From the NCBI RefSeq assembly GCF_007991755.1, contig NZ_BJYY01000013.1:248001-312000 (forward strand): a stretch of DNA of 64,000 bases, in the 5' to 3' direction. Source of the DNA: Cellulomonas aerilata (GTDB taxonomy: Bacteria; Actinomycetota; Actinomycetes; Actinomycetales; Cellulomonadaceae). Position 1 is the first letter of the stretch, and each line of letters begins with the position of its first letter. A program made the position numbers and the translations under genes. The notes under the pieces were generated by a model, which was not told the DNA's origin, did no database searches, and saw only the letters and a program-made list of their open reading frames with translations. Positions 16,239 through 24,706 of this stretch are shown here, piece after piece.

Positions 16239-17318
16239 ATGCACGTCCCGTTCTGGGGGTGGGCGGCGGTCCTCGCCGTCATCGTGGTCATGCTCGCGAT
16301 CGACCTGCTCGCCCACCGCAGGGCGCACGTCATCGCCGTCCGCGAGGCCGCCGCGTGGTCGGCGGTGTGGGTCGCCACGGGCGTGGCGTTCGGCGCGCTG
16401 GTGTGGTGGCGGTACGGCGCCGAGCTGGGCCAGCAGTACTTCGCCGGCTACCTCATCGAGAAGTCGCTCGCCGTGGACAACGTGTTCGTCTGGGCGATCG
16501 TCTTCACGTACTTCGCGGTGCCGCGTGAGTACCAGCACCGGGTGCTGTTCCTGGGCGTGCTCGGGGCGCTGGTGCTGCGCGGCGGCTTCATCGCGGCCGG
16601 GTCCGTGCTGATCGCCACCTTCTCGTGGGTGCTGTACCTGTTCGCCGCGTTCCTCGTCTACACCGGTGTGCGGATGGTCCGTCACCGCGACGAGCACGTC
16701 GACCCGACCTCGTCCCGCGCGCTGCGGCTGTTCCGTCGCTGGGTCCCGATGACCGACGCGTACCACGGCCAGCGTCTGGTCGTCCGCAAGGGCGGGATCG
16801 TGCTCGCCACCCCGCTGCTGGCCGTGCTGGTGCTGGTGGAGGTCACCGACGTCGTGTTCGCGGTCGACTCCATCCCGGCCATCTTCGCGGTGACGGACGA
16901 GGCCTTCCTGGTCTTCACCGCCAACGCGTTCGCGATCCTGGGCCTGCGGGCGATGTACTTCCTGCTGGCCGACCTCATGCACCGCTTCGTGTACCTCAAG
17001 CTGGGTCTGGCCCTGGTGCTGGTCTGGGTCGGGATCAAGATGCTGCTCAAGGTCGACGTGCTCTACGTGCCCACGACGGTGTCGTTGGCGGTCATCACGA
17101 CCATCCTCACGGTCTCCGTCGTGGCGAGCCTCCGGGCGACCCGCGGGCAGGGGCGCCGCGCCCTCGCGCCCGTCACCGAGCCGCCGTTCCGCACCGCCAC
17201 CGAGGCGGAGCTCGCCGCGCTCGAGCCGCTGTGGCGGCGCCGTCGCGGGCCGTCCGACGACCGTCCGGGCGCGCAGGAGGGTGCCGAGCCCGACCCGGTG
17301 TCGCGTCCGATCGGCTGA
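16239..17318 (+). CDS. TerC/Alx-family integral membrane protein
   Basis: Membrane protein of 359 residues, probably involved in manganese export or metal homeostasis, as suggested by its riboswitch. The ATG at 16239 has GGAGG ten bases upstream. About eight or nine hydrophobic segments are visible. The two family motifs with acidic residues in membrane segments are EKSLAVDNVFVWA (residues about 72-84) and VEVTDVVFAVDSIPAIFAVT (about 200-219). The C-terminal 60 residues are polar. TerC proteins were named for tellurite resistance, but the manganese switch argues for a metal-ion role here. Confidence 0.93.
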   Translation: MHVPFWGWAAVLAVIVVMLAIDLLAHRRAHVIAVREAAAWSAVWVATGVAFGALVWWRYGAELGQQYFAGYLIEKSLAVDNVFVWAIVFTYFAVPREYQHRVLFLGVLGALVLRGGFIAAGSVLIATFSWVLYLFAAFLVYTGVRMVRHRDEHVDPTSSRALRLFRRWVPMTDAYHGQRLVVRKGGIVLATPLLAVLVLVEVTDVVFAVDSIPAIFAVTDEAFLVFTANAFAILGLRAMYFLLADLMHRFVYLKLGLALVLVWVGIKMLLKVDVLYVPTTVSLAVITTILTVSVVASLRATRGQGRRALAPVTEPPFRTATEAELAALEPLWRRRRGPSDDRPGAQEGAEPDPVSRPIG

Positions 17319-17444
17319 CACCGACGCGGCTCCGGTCGGTGCCACCATGGCACCGGCCGGGGCCGCCGCACCGGCGGTGCGGAAGCGGGGACATCTGCCA
17401 TGCTGCCTCCCGTCCGACGACCGGCCCATGGGGAGGTGGCCGCC

Positions 17445-17786
17445 GTGAGCGCGCACTGGACGTTCCTGACCAACCACGCCCATCTGCTGCTGGCCGTGGC
17501 GCGGGACCCGGACGTGCGGGTGCACGACCTGGCTGGTGTCGTCGGCATCAGCGAGCGGGCGGCGCTGATGATCCTCGAGGACCTCGAGCACGCCGGCTAC
17601 CTCGAACGGCAGCGGATCGGCCGGCGCAACCGGTACACCGTCCATCCGCACCGTCCGTTCCGCCATCCCACCACGGCCGCGCACGACGTCGACGAGCTGC
17701 TGGCGATCTTCACGGGCCGGCCCGGCGACACCGGCGCCGGGCCGGCGACCGGCACCGACGCGCACCGCTGCCCCGATCGGGACTGA
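17445..17786 (+). CDS. Small winged-helix (MarR-like) DNA-binding protein
   Basis: A 113-residue protein whose middle (VRVHDLAGVVGISERAALMI) reads as a helix-turn-helix followed by a wing (RIGRRNRYTV). The GTG at 17445 has GGGAGG eight bases upstream. A His/Ala-rich tail follows with no recognisable effector domain. It is a likely one-domain transcriptional regulator lying between the TerC gene and the LOV protein. Its target is unknown, and the manganese or light-signalling neighbours are only candidates. Confidence 0.75.
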   Translation: MSAHWTFLTNHAHLLLAVARDPDVRVHDLAGVVGISERAALMILEDLEHAGYLERQRIGRRNRYTVHPHRPFRHPTTAAHDVDELLAIFTGRPGDTGAGPATGTDAHRCPDRD

Positions 17787-17812
17787 CCGGGGAGGGATCC
17801 CCGGCATGGCTG

Positions 17813-17932
17813 GTGATCCCGGTCGTCGCCGCCGTGGTGTCCGTCCTCGCCGCCCGCCGTCAGGGGCGTGAGGGAGCGGCCGCCGTCCGCCCGTCGCGGG
17901 ACCACAGCGCATGGGGCAGGGTGACCCGGTGA
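17813..17932 (+). CDS. Possible 39-residue one-helix membrane peptide
   Basis: GTG-initiated frame encoding a hydrophobic stretch VIPVVAAVVSVLAA followed by a positively charged tail (RRQGREG...RVTR). GGGGAGGG lies upstream at about 15 bases, which is long. Its TGA overlaps the GTG at 17929 of the next gene (GTGA), the pattern of coupled genes. Nothing else supports it. Confidence 0.25.
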   Translation: MIPVVAAVVSVLAARRQGREGAAAVRPSRDHSAWGRVTR

Positions 17933-20238
17933 CCAGTCGACCTCCGGCGGCGCCGGACCTGCGGGCGCTGTACCAGCCGATCGTGGACCTGCGCAGCGGG
18001 CGCGTGGTGGCGGCGGAGGGCCTGATCCGGGGTGCGCGCGGTTCGACGAGCGTCTCGCCCGCCGAGCTGTTCGCCGAGGCCGGTCGGGAGGGGCCCGCAG
18101 CGGTGCTGCGCCTCGACGAGGCGTGCCTGCGGTGCGTCATCGGCTCGGCCTCCGCGTTGGGCGCCGACGCGACGTTGTTCGTCAACGTTGAGCCGGCCAC
18201 CTTGGCGGTGCTCTCCCGCAGGACCGTGGCCGAGCTGGCGGCGCGACTGCCTCCGGGCGTGCAGGTCGTCGTCGAGGTGACCGAGCGTGGTCTGCTGAGC
18301 CAGCCTGCCCAGCTGCTCGCCGGGGTGCAGCGGGTGCGGGAGCTGGGCTGGCGGATCGCCGTCGACGACGTGGGGGCGGAGCCGTCCGCGCTGGCGCTGA
18401 TGCCGTTCCTGCGCCCTGACGTGATCAAGCTGGACCTGGCCCTGGTCCGCGCACGGCCGACCCTGAACGTGGCGGCCATCGTCAACGCCGTCAACGCCGC
18501 GGCTCAACGCTCGGGCGCGCTCGTGCTGGCGGAGGGCATCGAGACCGCCGAGCACCTGAGGCGTGCACTGAGCCTGGGAGCGACGCTCGGCCAGGGGTGG
18601 CACTTCGCCCACCCCGGTCCCCTGGCACAGCACCGCGGCTCCGCGCTGCGCCTGCCCCCCGCACCGGAGCCGCCACCCGTGGCCGTGAGCCCCTTCGAGC
18701 TGATCAGCCGCAGCGTGCCGGCGCAGCCGACCACTCCCGCCCTGCTCGCGCCGCTGACCCGGCAGGTGGAGCGGCAGGCGATGCTCCTGGACGACATGTC
18801 CGTCGTGCTCGCGTGCTTCCAGCACGTCCGGTTCGTCACCCCCTCCACCCTCCGCCGCTACGAGTCGTTGGGGATGACCACTGCGCTGACGGTGATCTTC
18901 GCTCCCGGGGTGCGGCCCGAACCCGTGCCCGGCGTCCTCGGCACAGCCCTGCACGAGAGCGACCCGCTGGCTCAGGAGTGGGTCGTCACCGTGGTCAGCC
19001 CGCACTTCGCCGCTGCCCTGGCCGCGCGGGATGTGAGCGCGTCGGCAGGCGCCGGCCAGGACGATCCGGTCGTCGGCCCGGGGACGGCGACGCAGCCGGC
19101 TGGGGCGCACCCGGGCGGGCAGCCGCGCCGCATGGAGTACGTGCTGACCTACGACCGTGACCAGGTCGTCGCAGCCGCCACGCTGCTCATGGCCAAGGTG
19201 CAGGCACGCACCCCGACCAGCCGCAGGCCCGGTCCGCGCACGGCTCAGGGACCTGTCCCCGCTCCCGGGGCACCGGTGCACGCAGGGCGCCACCCCGGCG
19301 GCGACTCGCCTGCGGAGGCCCGCACCGAGGCACCCGGCGGTGCCACGGTGCTGCATGGCGTGCCGAAGGCGGAGCTCCCTGCGCTGCTGACACGAGCGAT
19401 CTCCACGGCGAGCAACGGCATCGTCATCGCCGACGCCCGGGCGCACGACATGCCGCTGGTCTACGTCAACGCCGCGTTCGAGCAGATGACCGGCTACACC
19501 CAGGAGGAGGTCCTGGGCCGGAACTGCCGCCTGCTGCAGGGACCCGCAACCGACCCCACCCTGACCCGGGTGATCGGGAGCCGCCTGATCGCCGGGCGCG
19601 ACGCCCACGTCACCCTGCTGAACTACCGACGCGACGGCACCACCTTCTGGAACGAGATCACCATCAGCCCGGTGAGCGACGCGCACGGCCACGTCACCCA
19701 CTTCATCGGCAACCAGGTCGACGTCAGCGACCGCGTCGACCGCGAGGAGCGCACCACCTACCTCGCGTACCACGACCCGTTGACGGGGCTGCCCAACAGG
19801 GCGAACGTGCTCGAGACCCTGGACCGGGAGCTGCGCCGCAGCGCACGGTCCGGAGCTGGCGTCGCCGTCGTCTTCATCGACCTCGACCGCTTCAAGGAGA
19901 TCAACGACGCCTTCGGTCACGCCGTCGGGGACCAGACGCTCATCGAGGCGGCGCACCGGCTGGGCTCGGTCGTCCGTTCCGGCGACATGCTCGCCCGCCT
20001 GAGCGGCGACGAGTTCCTCCTGGTTCTGACCGACCTGCCCGCCGGCCGCAGCGACTCGGTGCGCCGTGTGGTCGAGCACCTGCACGCCGCGCTCCACCCG
20101 GCCGTCGAGATCGCGGGGAGCAGCCTGACGCTCACCGCCGGGATCGGCTTCGCCTTCTCACCCGACGACGGCACGGACGCGGCGGCCCTGATCGACATCG
20201 CCGACGCGCGGATGTACCAGGCCAAGAGAGCCACCTGA
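17929..20238 (+). CDS. EAL-DICT-LOV-GGDEF blue-light c-di-GMP protein
   Basis: Multidomain cyclic-di-GMP protein of 769 residues. The EAL domain (about 8-235) keeps Glu30, Asp146/Asp147, Lys167 and Glu202, but its loop 6 is degenerate (DDVGAE instead of DDFGTG). A DICT-type sensory region lies at about 245-425, and a Pro/Ala-rich linker follows. The LOV domain (about 480-605) has the photoactive cysteine in GRNCRLLQG (Cys533), plus NYRRDGTTFWNE. The GGDEF domain (about 610-769) has SGDEF at 692-696 and an RxxD inhibitory site at 683-686. Blue light probably controls c-di-GMP synthesis or breakdown. An ATG at 17911 is an alternative start; GTG 17929 is preferred for its CAGGG seven bases upstream. 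Confidence 0.9.
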   Translation: MTSRPPAAPDLRALYQPIVDLRSGRVVAAEGLIRGARGSTSVSPAELFAEAGREGPAAVLRLDEACLRCVIGSASALGADATLFVNVEPATLAVLSRRTVAELAARLPPGVQVVVEVTERGLLSQPAQLLAGVQRVRELGWRIAVDDVGAEPSALALMPFLRPDVIKLDLALVRARPTLNVAAIVNAVNAAAQRSGALVLAEGIETAEHLRRALSLGATLGQGWHFAHPGPLAQHRGSALRLPPAPEPPPVAVSPFELISRSVPAQPTTPALLAPLTRQVERQAMLLDDMSVVLACFQHVRFVTPSTLRRYESLGMTTALTVIFAPGVRPEPVPGVLGTALHESDPLAQEWVVTVVSPHFAAALAARDVSASAGAGQDDPVVGPGTATQPAGAHPGGQPRRMEYVLTYDRDQVVAAATLLMAKVQARTPTSRRPGPRTAQGPVPAPGAPVHAGRHPGGDSPAEARTEAPGGATVLHGVPKAELPALLTRAISTASNGIVIADARAHDMPLVYVNAAFEQMTGYTQEEVLGRNCRLLQGPATDPTLTRVIGSRLIAGRDAHVTLLNYRRDGTTFWNEITISPVSDAHGHVTHFIGNQVDVSDRVDREERTTYLAYHDPLTGLPNRANVLETLDRELRRSARSGAGVAVVFIDLDRFKEINDAFGHAVGDQTLIEAAHRLGSVVRSGDMLARLSGDEFLLVLTDLPAGRSDSVRRVVEHLHAALHPAVEIAGSSLTLTAGIGFAFSPDDGTDAAALIDIADARMYQAKRAT

Positions 20239-20251
20239 CCGGAACCGGCCC

Positions 20252-22252
20252 TCACGTTCGCACGGCAGGTCCTGTCGTCCGGGCGTGGTGACCCGCCGCG
20301 GTGCCGGGCCGCTCTGCGGAAGTCGTCGCCCGCCTGGGCGCCGTCCGGCGGTCGCTCAGGTCACCGGCGGCGACGTTGGGACCGGCTTCAAGCGGCCGGG
20401 GCGCATCCTCGGGGTGCGCGCGCAGGGCGAGGATGGCGATGTCGTCGTCGGTGCTGGCCCCCAGACGTCCGAGGATCGCGTCGCACAGGTCGTCGAGGTC
20501 GGCACTGTGCGCGGCGATGGAGGAGACGACACCGGGCAGCTGCTCCAGGCTGGCGGTGAGGAGGCTGTGGCGGCGCTCGATCAGCCCGTCGGTGTAGAAG
20601 ATGACCGTGTCGCCGGGGTGCAGGGTGGCGGTGTGGTCGTTCCGGACGACACCCGTGTCGAGACCGAGGAGCGGGTCGCTCGGGCGCTGGAGCAGGTGGG
20701 CGCGACCGTCCGCGCGCAGGAGCAGGGGCGGCAGGTGCCCGGCGCTGGACCAGCGCAGCGTCCGCAGCCCTGCAGCCGCTTCCGCCGCGGTCTGCTCGAC
20801 CTTGGCCACGATCGCGGTCGCGTAGGTCGCGATGCCCAGGTCGCGCATGGCGTCGTCCAGCGACGTCAGCACGGCCGCCGGCGGCTGGATCGCGGCGTGG
20901 GCGACCCCGCGCAGGATGTTGCGGAGCTGGGCCATGTCGACGACGGCCTGCAGGTCGTGACCGGTGACGTCGCCGAGCGCGAGCAGGGTGCTCCCGTCAC
21001 GGACGGTGAAGCAGTCGTACCAGTCGCCACCGACCGTCGCGCCGCGCACGGCTGGTTGGTACCGCACCGCGATCTGCAGGTGGTCGGGCTGGATCGGCGG
21101 CGTCAGCAGGGTCATCTGCAGCAGGTGCGCCAGCTGGGTGGCGGTGCGCGTGGCCTCCCGCTCCTGCTGACGGTGCATCAGGCGCTGCAGCGCCAGGGCG
21201 CACTGGGCCGCGAACGCGCGCAGCAGCTCCACGTCGCCGGTCGCGAAGTCCTGCTCGGCGTCCCAGCTGGCGGTCAACGACCCCAGGACGGTCCCGCCGA
21301 CCGCCAGCGGGAACGACGCCCACGCCTGCTTGCCGGCGGTCTCGTACACCTGCGCCATCTGCGCCGAGAAGGCGACACCTGCCTGCCGGTTCCCGAGCAG
21401 GACCGGCCGGGCGGTGCGGATCGCCACCGCCGCGGGCAGCGAGCCGCTGAGCGGGATCTCCTGGTACACGCGACGTGCCGGCTCGCCCAGCGACTCGGTC
21501 AGGTGCAGGCGAAGGGTGTCCGGGCCGGTGGGCACGGCCACGGCGCCGCCGTCGGCGCCGAACACCGCCAGCCCCTGCCCGATCACGGCGTCGGTGAGCT
21601 CCTCCATCGACTCAGCGGCCGCCAGCTGCAGGGCCACCTCCGCCAGGGCGGCCAGCCGCAAGGTGCTGCGGACCTCCTCGGCCCGCGCCGCGCCCAGCGC
21701 GGAGGAGTACTGCTGCACGTCATGCGAGAGCGTCTCGGTCCGTCGGCGCAGGTCTTCCGCCATCGCCTGCGCCAGCTCGCTCCGGGCCTGGTGGTGCACC
21801 GTCTGCGAGACGTCCTCCACCGCGGTGAGGATCCCGACGAGCCGGCCCTCGTCGTCGTGGATCGGGGCGTTGACCACGGACCAGAAGCGCTGCACCGCCT
21901 CCCCGGACCCGGACCCGGGCGCGAGGGCGTAGGGAAGCAGCGGGATCCCGTGCGTGCGGCCGGTGGCCAGCACGGTCCGGATGGACGCGTCGAGGGGGTG
22001 GGGCCCGCCGCGTGGTGGTGGGAAGGCGTCGAAGAGGTGCCGGCCGATCAGCTGCTCGCGGGCACGCCCGACCAGTTCCAGGTAGCTCTCGCTGGAGTCC
22101 TCGATGGTCAGGTCCTCGCCGAGAAGGAGGACGGGTGACGGCAAGGTGGTCAGAGCGCGGCGGTAGACGGCCGGGTCGAGCAACGAGGACTCCGTTCGAG
22201 AGGGCGTCCCGCGTTCGTCTCGGTGCGATGCGTCCGGCTGCGCGAGCACCAC
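20252..22252 (-). CDS. PAS-GAF-SpoIIE (PP2C) signalling phosphatase, second copy
   Basis: A 666-residue paralogue of the 14201-16012 product. The PAS domain (LPSPVLLLGEDLTIEDSSES, residues about 35-165) is followed by a linker helix, GAF (about 220-400) and a SpoIIE domain (about 430-666). The metal motifs VGGDWYDCF, LGDVTGHD, FYTDGLIERR and TDDDIAIL are all present, so phosphatase activity is expected. The open frame continues upstream into unconserved sequence. GTG 22252 is my choice, and TACGCT eight bases before it could make the message leaderless. It ends 13 bases from the LOV protein's stop, convergent. Confidence 0.87.
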   Translation of the reverse strand: MVLAQPDASHRDERGTPSRTESSLLDPAVYRRALTTLPSPVLLLGEDLTIEDSSESYLELVGRAREQLIGRHLFDAFPPPRGGPHPLDASIRTVLATGRTHGIPLLPYALAPGSGSGEAVQRFWSVVNAPIHDDEGRLVGILTAVEDVSQTVHHQARSELAQAMAEDLRRRTETLSHDVQQYSSALGAARAEEVRSTLRLAALAEVALQLAAAESMEELTDAVIGQGLAVFGADGGAVAVPTGPDTLRLHLTESLGEPARRVYQEIPLSGSLPAAVAIRTARPVLLGNRQAGVAFSAQMAQVYETAGKQAWASFPLAVGGTVLGSLTASWDAEQDFATGDVELLRAFAAQCALALQRLMHRQQEREATRTATQLAHLLQMTLLTPPIQPDHLQIAVRYQPAVRGATVGGDWYDCFTVRDGSTLLALGDVTGHDLQAVVDMAQLRNILRGVAHAAIQPPAAVLTSLDDAMRDLGIATYATAIVAKVEQTAAEAAAGLRTLRWSSAGHLPPLLLRADGRAHLLQRPSDPLLGLDTGVVRNDHTATLHPGDTVIFYTDGLIERRHSLLTASLEQLPGVVSSIAAHSADLDDLCDAILGRLGASTDDDIAILALRAHPEDAPRPLEAGPNVAAGDLSDRRTAPRRATTSAERPGTAAGHHARTTGPAVRT

Positions 22253-22651
22253 CAGTATGCAGCGTAAACCCGCCACCCCGACCCGCCACTCCGAGCCGCC
22301 CACGGACGACGGAAGCGGCGCGTCGTCGGCAGCGTGGGTGGCTCTGCCGTGCTGGTGCACGCAGGTGTCAGGAGGATCTCGTCGGACCGGGACGGAGCCT
22401 GCAGCGCCGTGTGCGTCAGCCGGACCCCAGGCGGGTGGTCGACGAGGCGCCGACGCCGTTCCTGCTCCTGGCACCGGCCCCGGTCACCGTGCACGCCGGC
22501 CGGGCACGGCTCGAGGGGACCGCGACAGCCCTGGAAGACCGGCGCCCGGTTGCGAGGTCCTGGCAGACTGCACGCCGGACGTCGCTGCGCCTCGTCGGCA
22601 CAGCGCGGTGCCGCCCCTGCGGCTCAGTGCTCTGTCGGAGGTCTTTCGGGT
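22253..22651 (+). other. 399-base divergent intergenic region without a supported gene
   Basis: The region lies between the start of the second SpoIIE phosphatase (minus) and the start of the anti-sigma-type ATPase (plus). Frames across it are open only as extensions of neighbouring reading frames and show no conserved motif. It should hold both promoters. A TACGCT hexamer near the left end and the GGAGG at 22637-22641 before the right-hand gene are the only signals I can point to. Confidence 0.6.
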
Positions 22652-23689
22652 GTGCCAGCTGCCCTGCCGCGCGTCGAGGACGCGACCGTGGTGAAGCGCG
22701 CGGACGAGGGGGTCGGACGGGACCTGCTCGGCCCGACCCGGCGGACGGTGCGCCTGACCGGCGACGTCGGGGCTCCGGCGGCGGCCCGGCTGCTCGTGCG
22801 CGAGACGCTCACCGACGCGGGCCGGCCGGACTGCGTCCCTGAGGCGGAGCTGGCGTGCACCGAGCTCGTCACGAACGTGCTGCTGCACGCCCACACCGAC
22901 CTGGACCTCACCGTGGAGGTCACCGACCGCGTGCGCGTGGCCGTCCGCGACTTCAACCCGACGCTGCCGCTCCAGCGCCACTACGACGTGGACGCCACCA
23001 CGGGCCGGGGGCTGGGTCTGGTCGCGATGGTCAGCGACGAGTACGGCGTCGCCGACGCCGGCCCCGGCGGGAAGACGCTCTGGTTCACCACCGGGACGCC
23101 GGTGGGTCAGCGACCGCAGGGCGCACCGCGCGCCGACTGGGACAGCGCGAGCTGGGACCTGGACGGCCTGGCTGTCCCCTCCGCCCGGTCGACGGCGACG
23201 ACGACGACGACCGTCCGACTCCTGGGCCTGCCGTCGGCGCTGTGGTTGGTCGCCCGCCAGCACCACGACGCGATCCTCCGCGAGCTGGCGTTCTACCGGA
23301 CGCGCCACGACGTCGCGGTCGACCTCGTCGCTGCCGACCGGGCCCGCTTCCTCGTCTCGAACGCCGCCGTAGCGGCCATCGAGTCGACCCGTGGGACCGA
23401 TGTCCCGGCGTCGACGCCACTCGGCCCGGAGGCGGGTTCTCCGGCCTCCGGGCCGGCCTCTCTCGACCTGGAGCTCCAGCTGCCCCCGGACGCCGGCGCC
23501 GACGTCGCCGCGCTGCAGCACGCCCTCGACGTCGCCGAGCACCTCGCGCGGGCCGGCAAGCTGCTGACGCGACCGGGGCGCACCGACGTCGTGGCGGTGC
23601 GGACCTGGGCGTGCGACCAGGTCAGGGCGCAGCTGGCGGGCGCTCCGCCCGCACCCTGGACCGGGACGTCGAGCAGCACGGCACCCTGA
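22652..23689 (+). CDS. Anti-sigma-factor-type ATP-binding protein with C-terminal extension
   Basis: The N-terminal half (residues about 20-150) is a HATPase_c_2 domain of the RsbW/SpoIIAB type. ELACTELVTNVLLHAHTDL carries the N-box Asn, and TGRGLGLVAMVSDEYGV plus GKTLWF complete it. The C-terminal 190 residues are a helical Ala/Leu-rich region that I do not recognise. GTG 22652 has GGAGG ten bases upstream; the frame is open further 5' but unconserved. Such kinases usually pair with PP2C phosphatases like the two nearby, in partner-switching control. No STAS antagonist or sigma factor is encoded in the window. Confidence 0.8.
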   Translation: MPAALPRVEDATVVKRADEGVGRDLLGPTRRTVRLTGDVGAPAAARLLVRETLTDAGRPDCVPEAELACTELVTNVLLHAHTDLDLTVEVTDRVRVAVRDFNPTLPLQRHYDVDATTGRGLGLVAMVSDEYGVADAGPGGKTLWFTTGTPVGQRPQGAPRADWDSASWDLDGLAVPSARSTATTTTTVRLLGLPSALWLVARQHHDAILRELAFYRTRHDVAVDLVAADRARFLVSNAAVAAIESTRGTDVPASTPLGPEAGSPASGPASLDLELQLPPDAGADVAALQHALDVAEHLARAGKLLTRPGRTDVVAVRTWACDQVRAQLAGAPPAPWTGTSSSTAP

Positions 23690-23738
23690 CCGGTCGCAGG
23701 CCCCACGCGGGTGCACCCGGCGCCGTCCGTCCCGGGTC

Positions 23739-23786
23739 CGACCCCGGGTTCGACCGGGTTCCGCCCCGGGGTCGACCCCGGGTTCG
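23739..23786. repeat. Palindrome and direct repeats upstream of the exporter genes
   Basis: A perfect 18-base palindrome, CCCGGGGTCGACCCCGGG, lies at 23765-23782. The 14-mer CGACCCCGGGTTCG occurs twice, at 23739-23752 and 23773-23786, 34 bases apart. The cluster lies between the ATPase gene and the ABC exporter. It could be an operator for a dimeric repressor of the exporter or a transcription terminator. Confidence 0.55.
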
Positions 23787-23923
23787 GCTCGGCGGGAACC
23801 ATCGCGACGACCAGGGGGTTCACCGATGGAGCCGGCTGACGCGCGGGTGGTTGGCTGTGCGCGGTCGACCATCCGGCGGTCGTGACGTGACCGGCCGCAC
23901 CCCCTGAGGAGACGGACCACATC

Positions 23924-24706
23924 GTGAGCGACACCAGCAGCCGGACCGCCACCGTCACCGGACGGCACGCGGCCGACGCCACGCCGGTCGCCTCCGCTCG
24001 CGCGCTGACGAAGGTGTACGGGTCCGGTGACGCGGCCGTCCACGCCCTCGCCGGGGTCGACGTCGACTTCACGCGTGGGGAGTTCACCGCGATCATGGGC
24101 CCGTCCGGCTCGGGCAAGTCGACCCTCATGCACTGCATGGCGGCCCTCGACACCCCGACGTCGGGGACCGTCGTGGTGGACGGCGTCGACGTGTCGACCC
24201 TCAAGGACGCCGCGCTCACCCGGCTGCGCCGCGACCGGATCGGGTTCGTCTTCCAGTCGTTCAACCTCGTCCCCACGCTCAGCGCCGCCGAGAACATCAC
24301 CCTGCCCCTGGACATCGCCGGGCGGAAGGCGGACGTCGGCTGGTACGACACCGTCGTCGACATCCTCGGCCTCGGCCCGCGGCTCGGGCACCGGCCGAAC
24401 CAGCTCTCCGGCGGGCAGCAGCAGCGCGTCGCCGCCGCTCGGGCCCTCATCGGTCGGCCGGCGATCGTCTTCGCCGACGAGCCGACGGGCAACCTCGACT
24501 CGCGCTCGTCGGCCGAGGTGCTCGGGTTCCTGCGCCGCAGCGTCGACGAGTTCGGCCAGTCGATCGTCATGGTGACGCACGAGCCGTCGGCGGCGGCCTA
24601 CGCGGACCGCGTGGTGTTCTGCGCCGACGGCCGCCTCGTCGACGAGATGCGGCGCCCCACCGCCGAGCGGGTCCTCGACCGCATGAAGACCCTCGGGGAC
24701 CTGTGA
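23924..24706 (+). CDS. ABC exporter ATPase (MacB/LolD-like)
   Basis: ATPase of 260 residues with Walker A GPSGSGKS, the Q-loop FQSFNLVPTLSAAEN, signature LSGGQQQR, Walker B IVFADEPTGNLD and switch histidine VTHEPSAA. The DEPTGNLDS sequence is typical of the MacB/FtsE/LolD branch that works with FtsX-type permeases. GTG 23924 has GGAG upstream. It overlaps the permease gene, so the two form one exporter; substrates could be peptides, lipids or drugs. Confidence 0.95.
   Translation: MSDTSSRTATVTGRHAADATPVASARALTKVYGSGDAAVHALAGVDVDFTRGEFTAIMGPSGSGKSTLMHCMAALDTPTSGTVVVDGVDVSTLKDAALTRLRRDRIGFVFQSFNLVPTLSAAENITLPLDIAGRKADVGWYDTVVDILGLGPRLGHRPNQLSGGQQQRVAAARALIGRPAIVFADEPTGNLDSRSSAEVLGFLRRSVDEFGQSIVMVTHEPSAAAYADRVVFCADGRLVDEMRRPTAERVLDRMKTLGDL

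Noticed and set aside
16101-18494. 797-codon open frame antisense to the TerC and LOV genes
   Set aside because: It crosses the riboswitch and three supported plus-strand genes without recognisable motifs.
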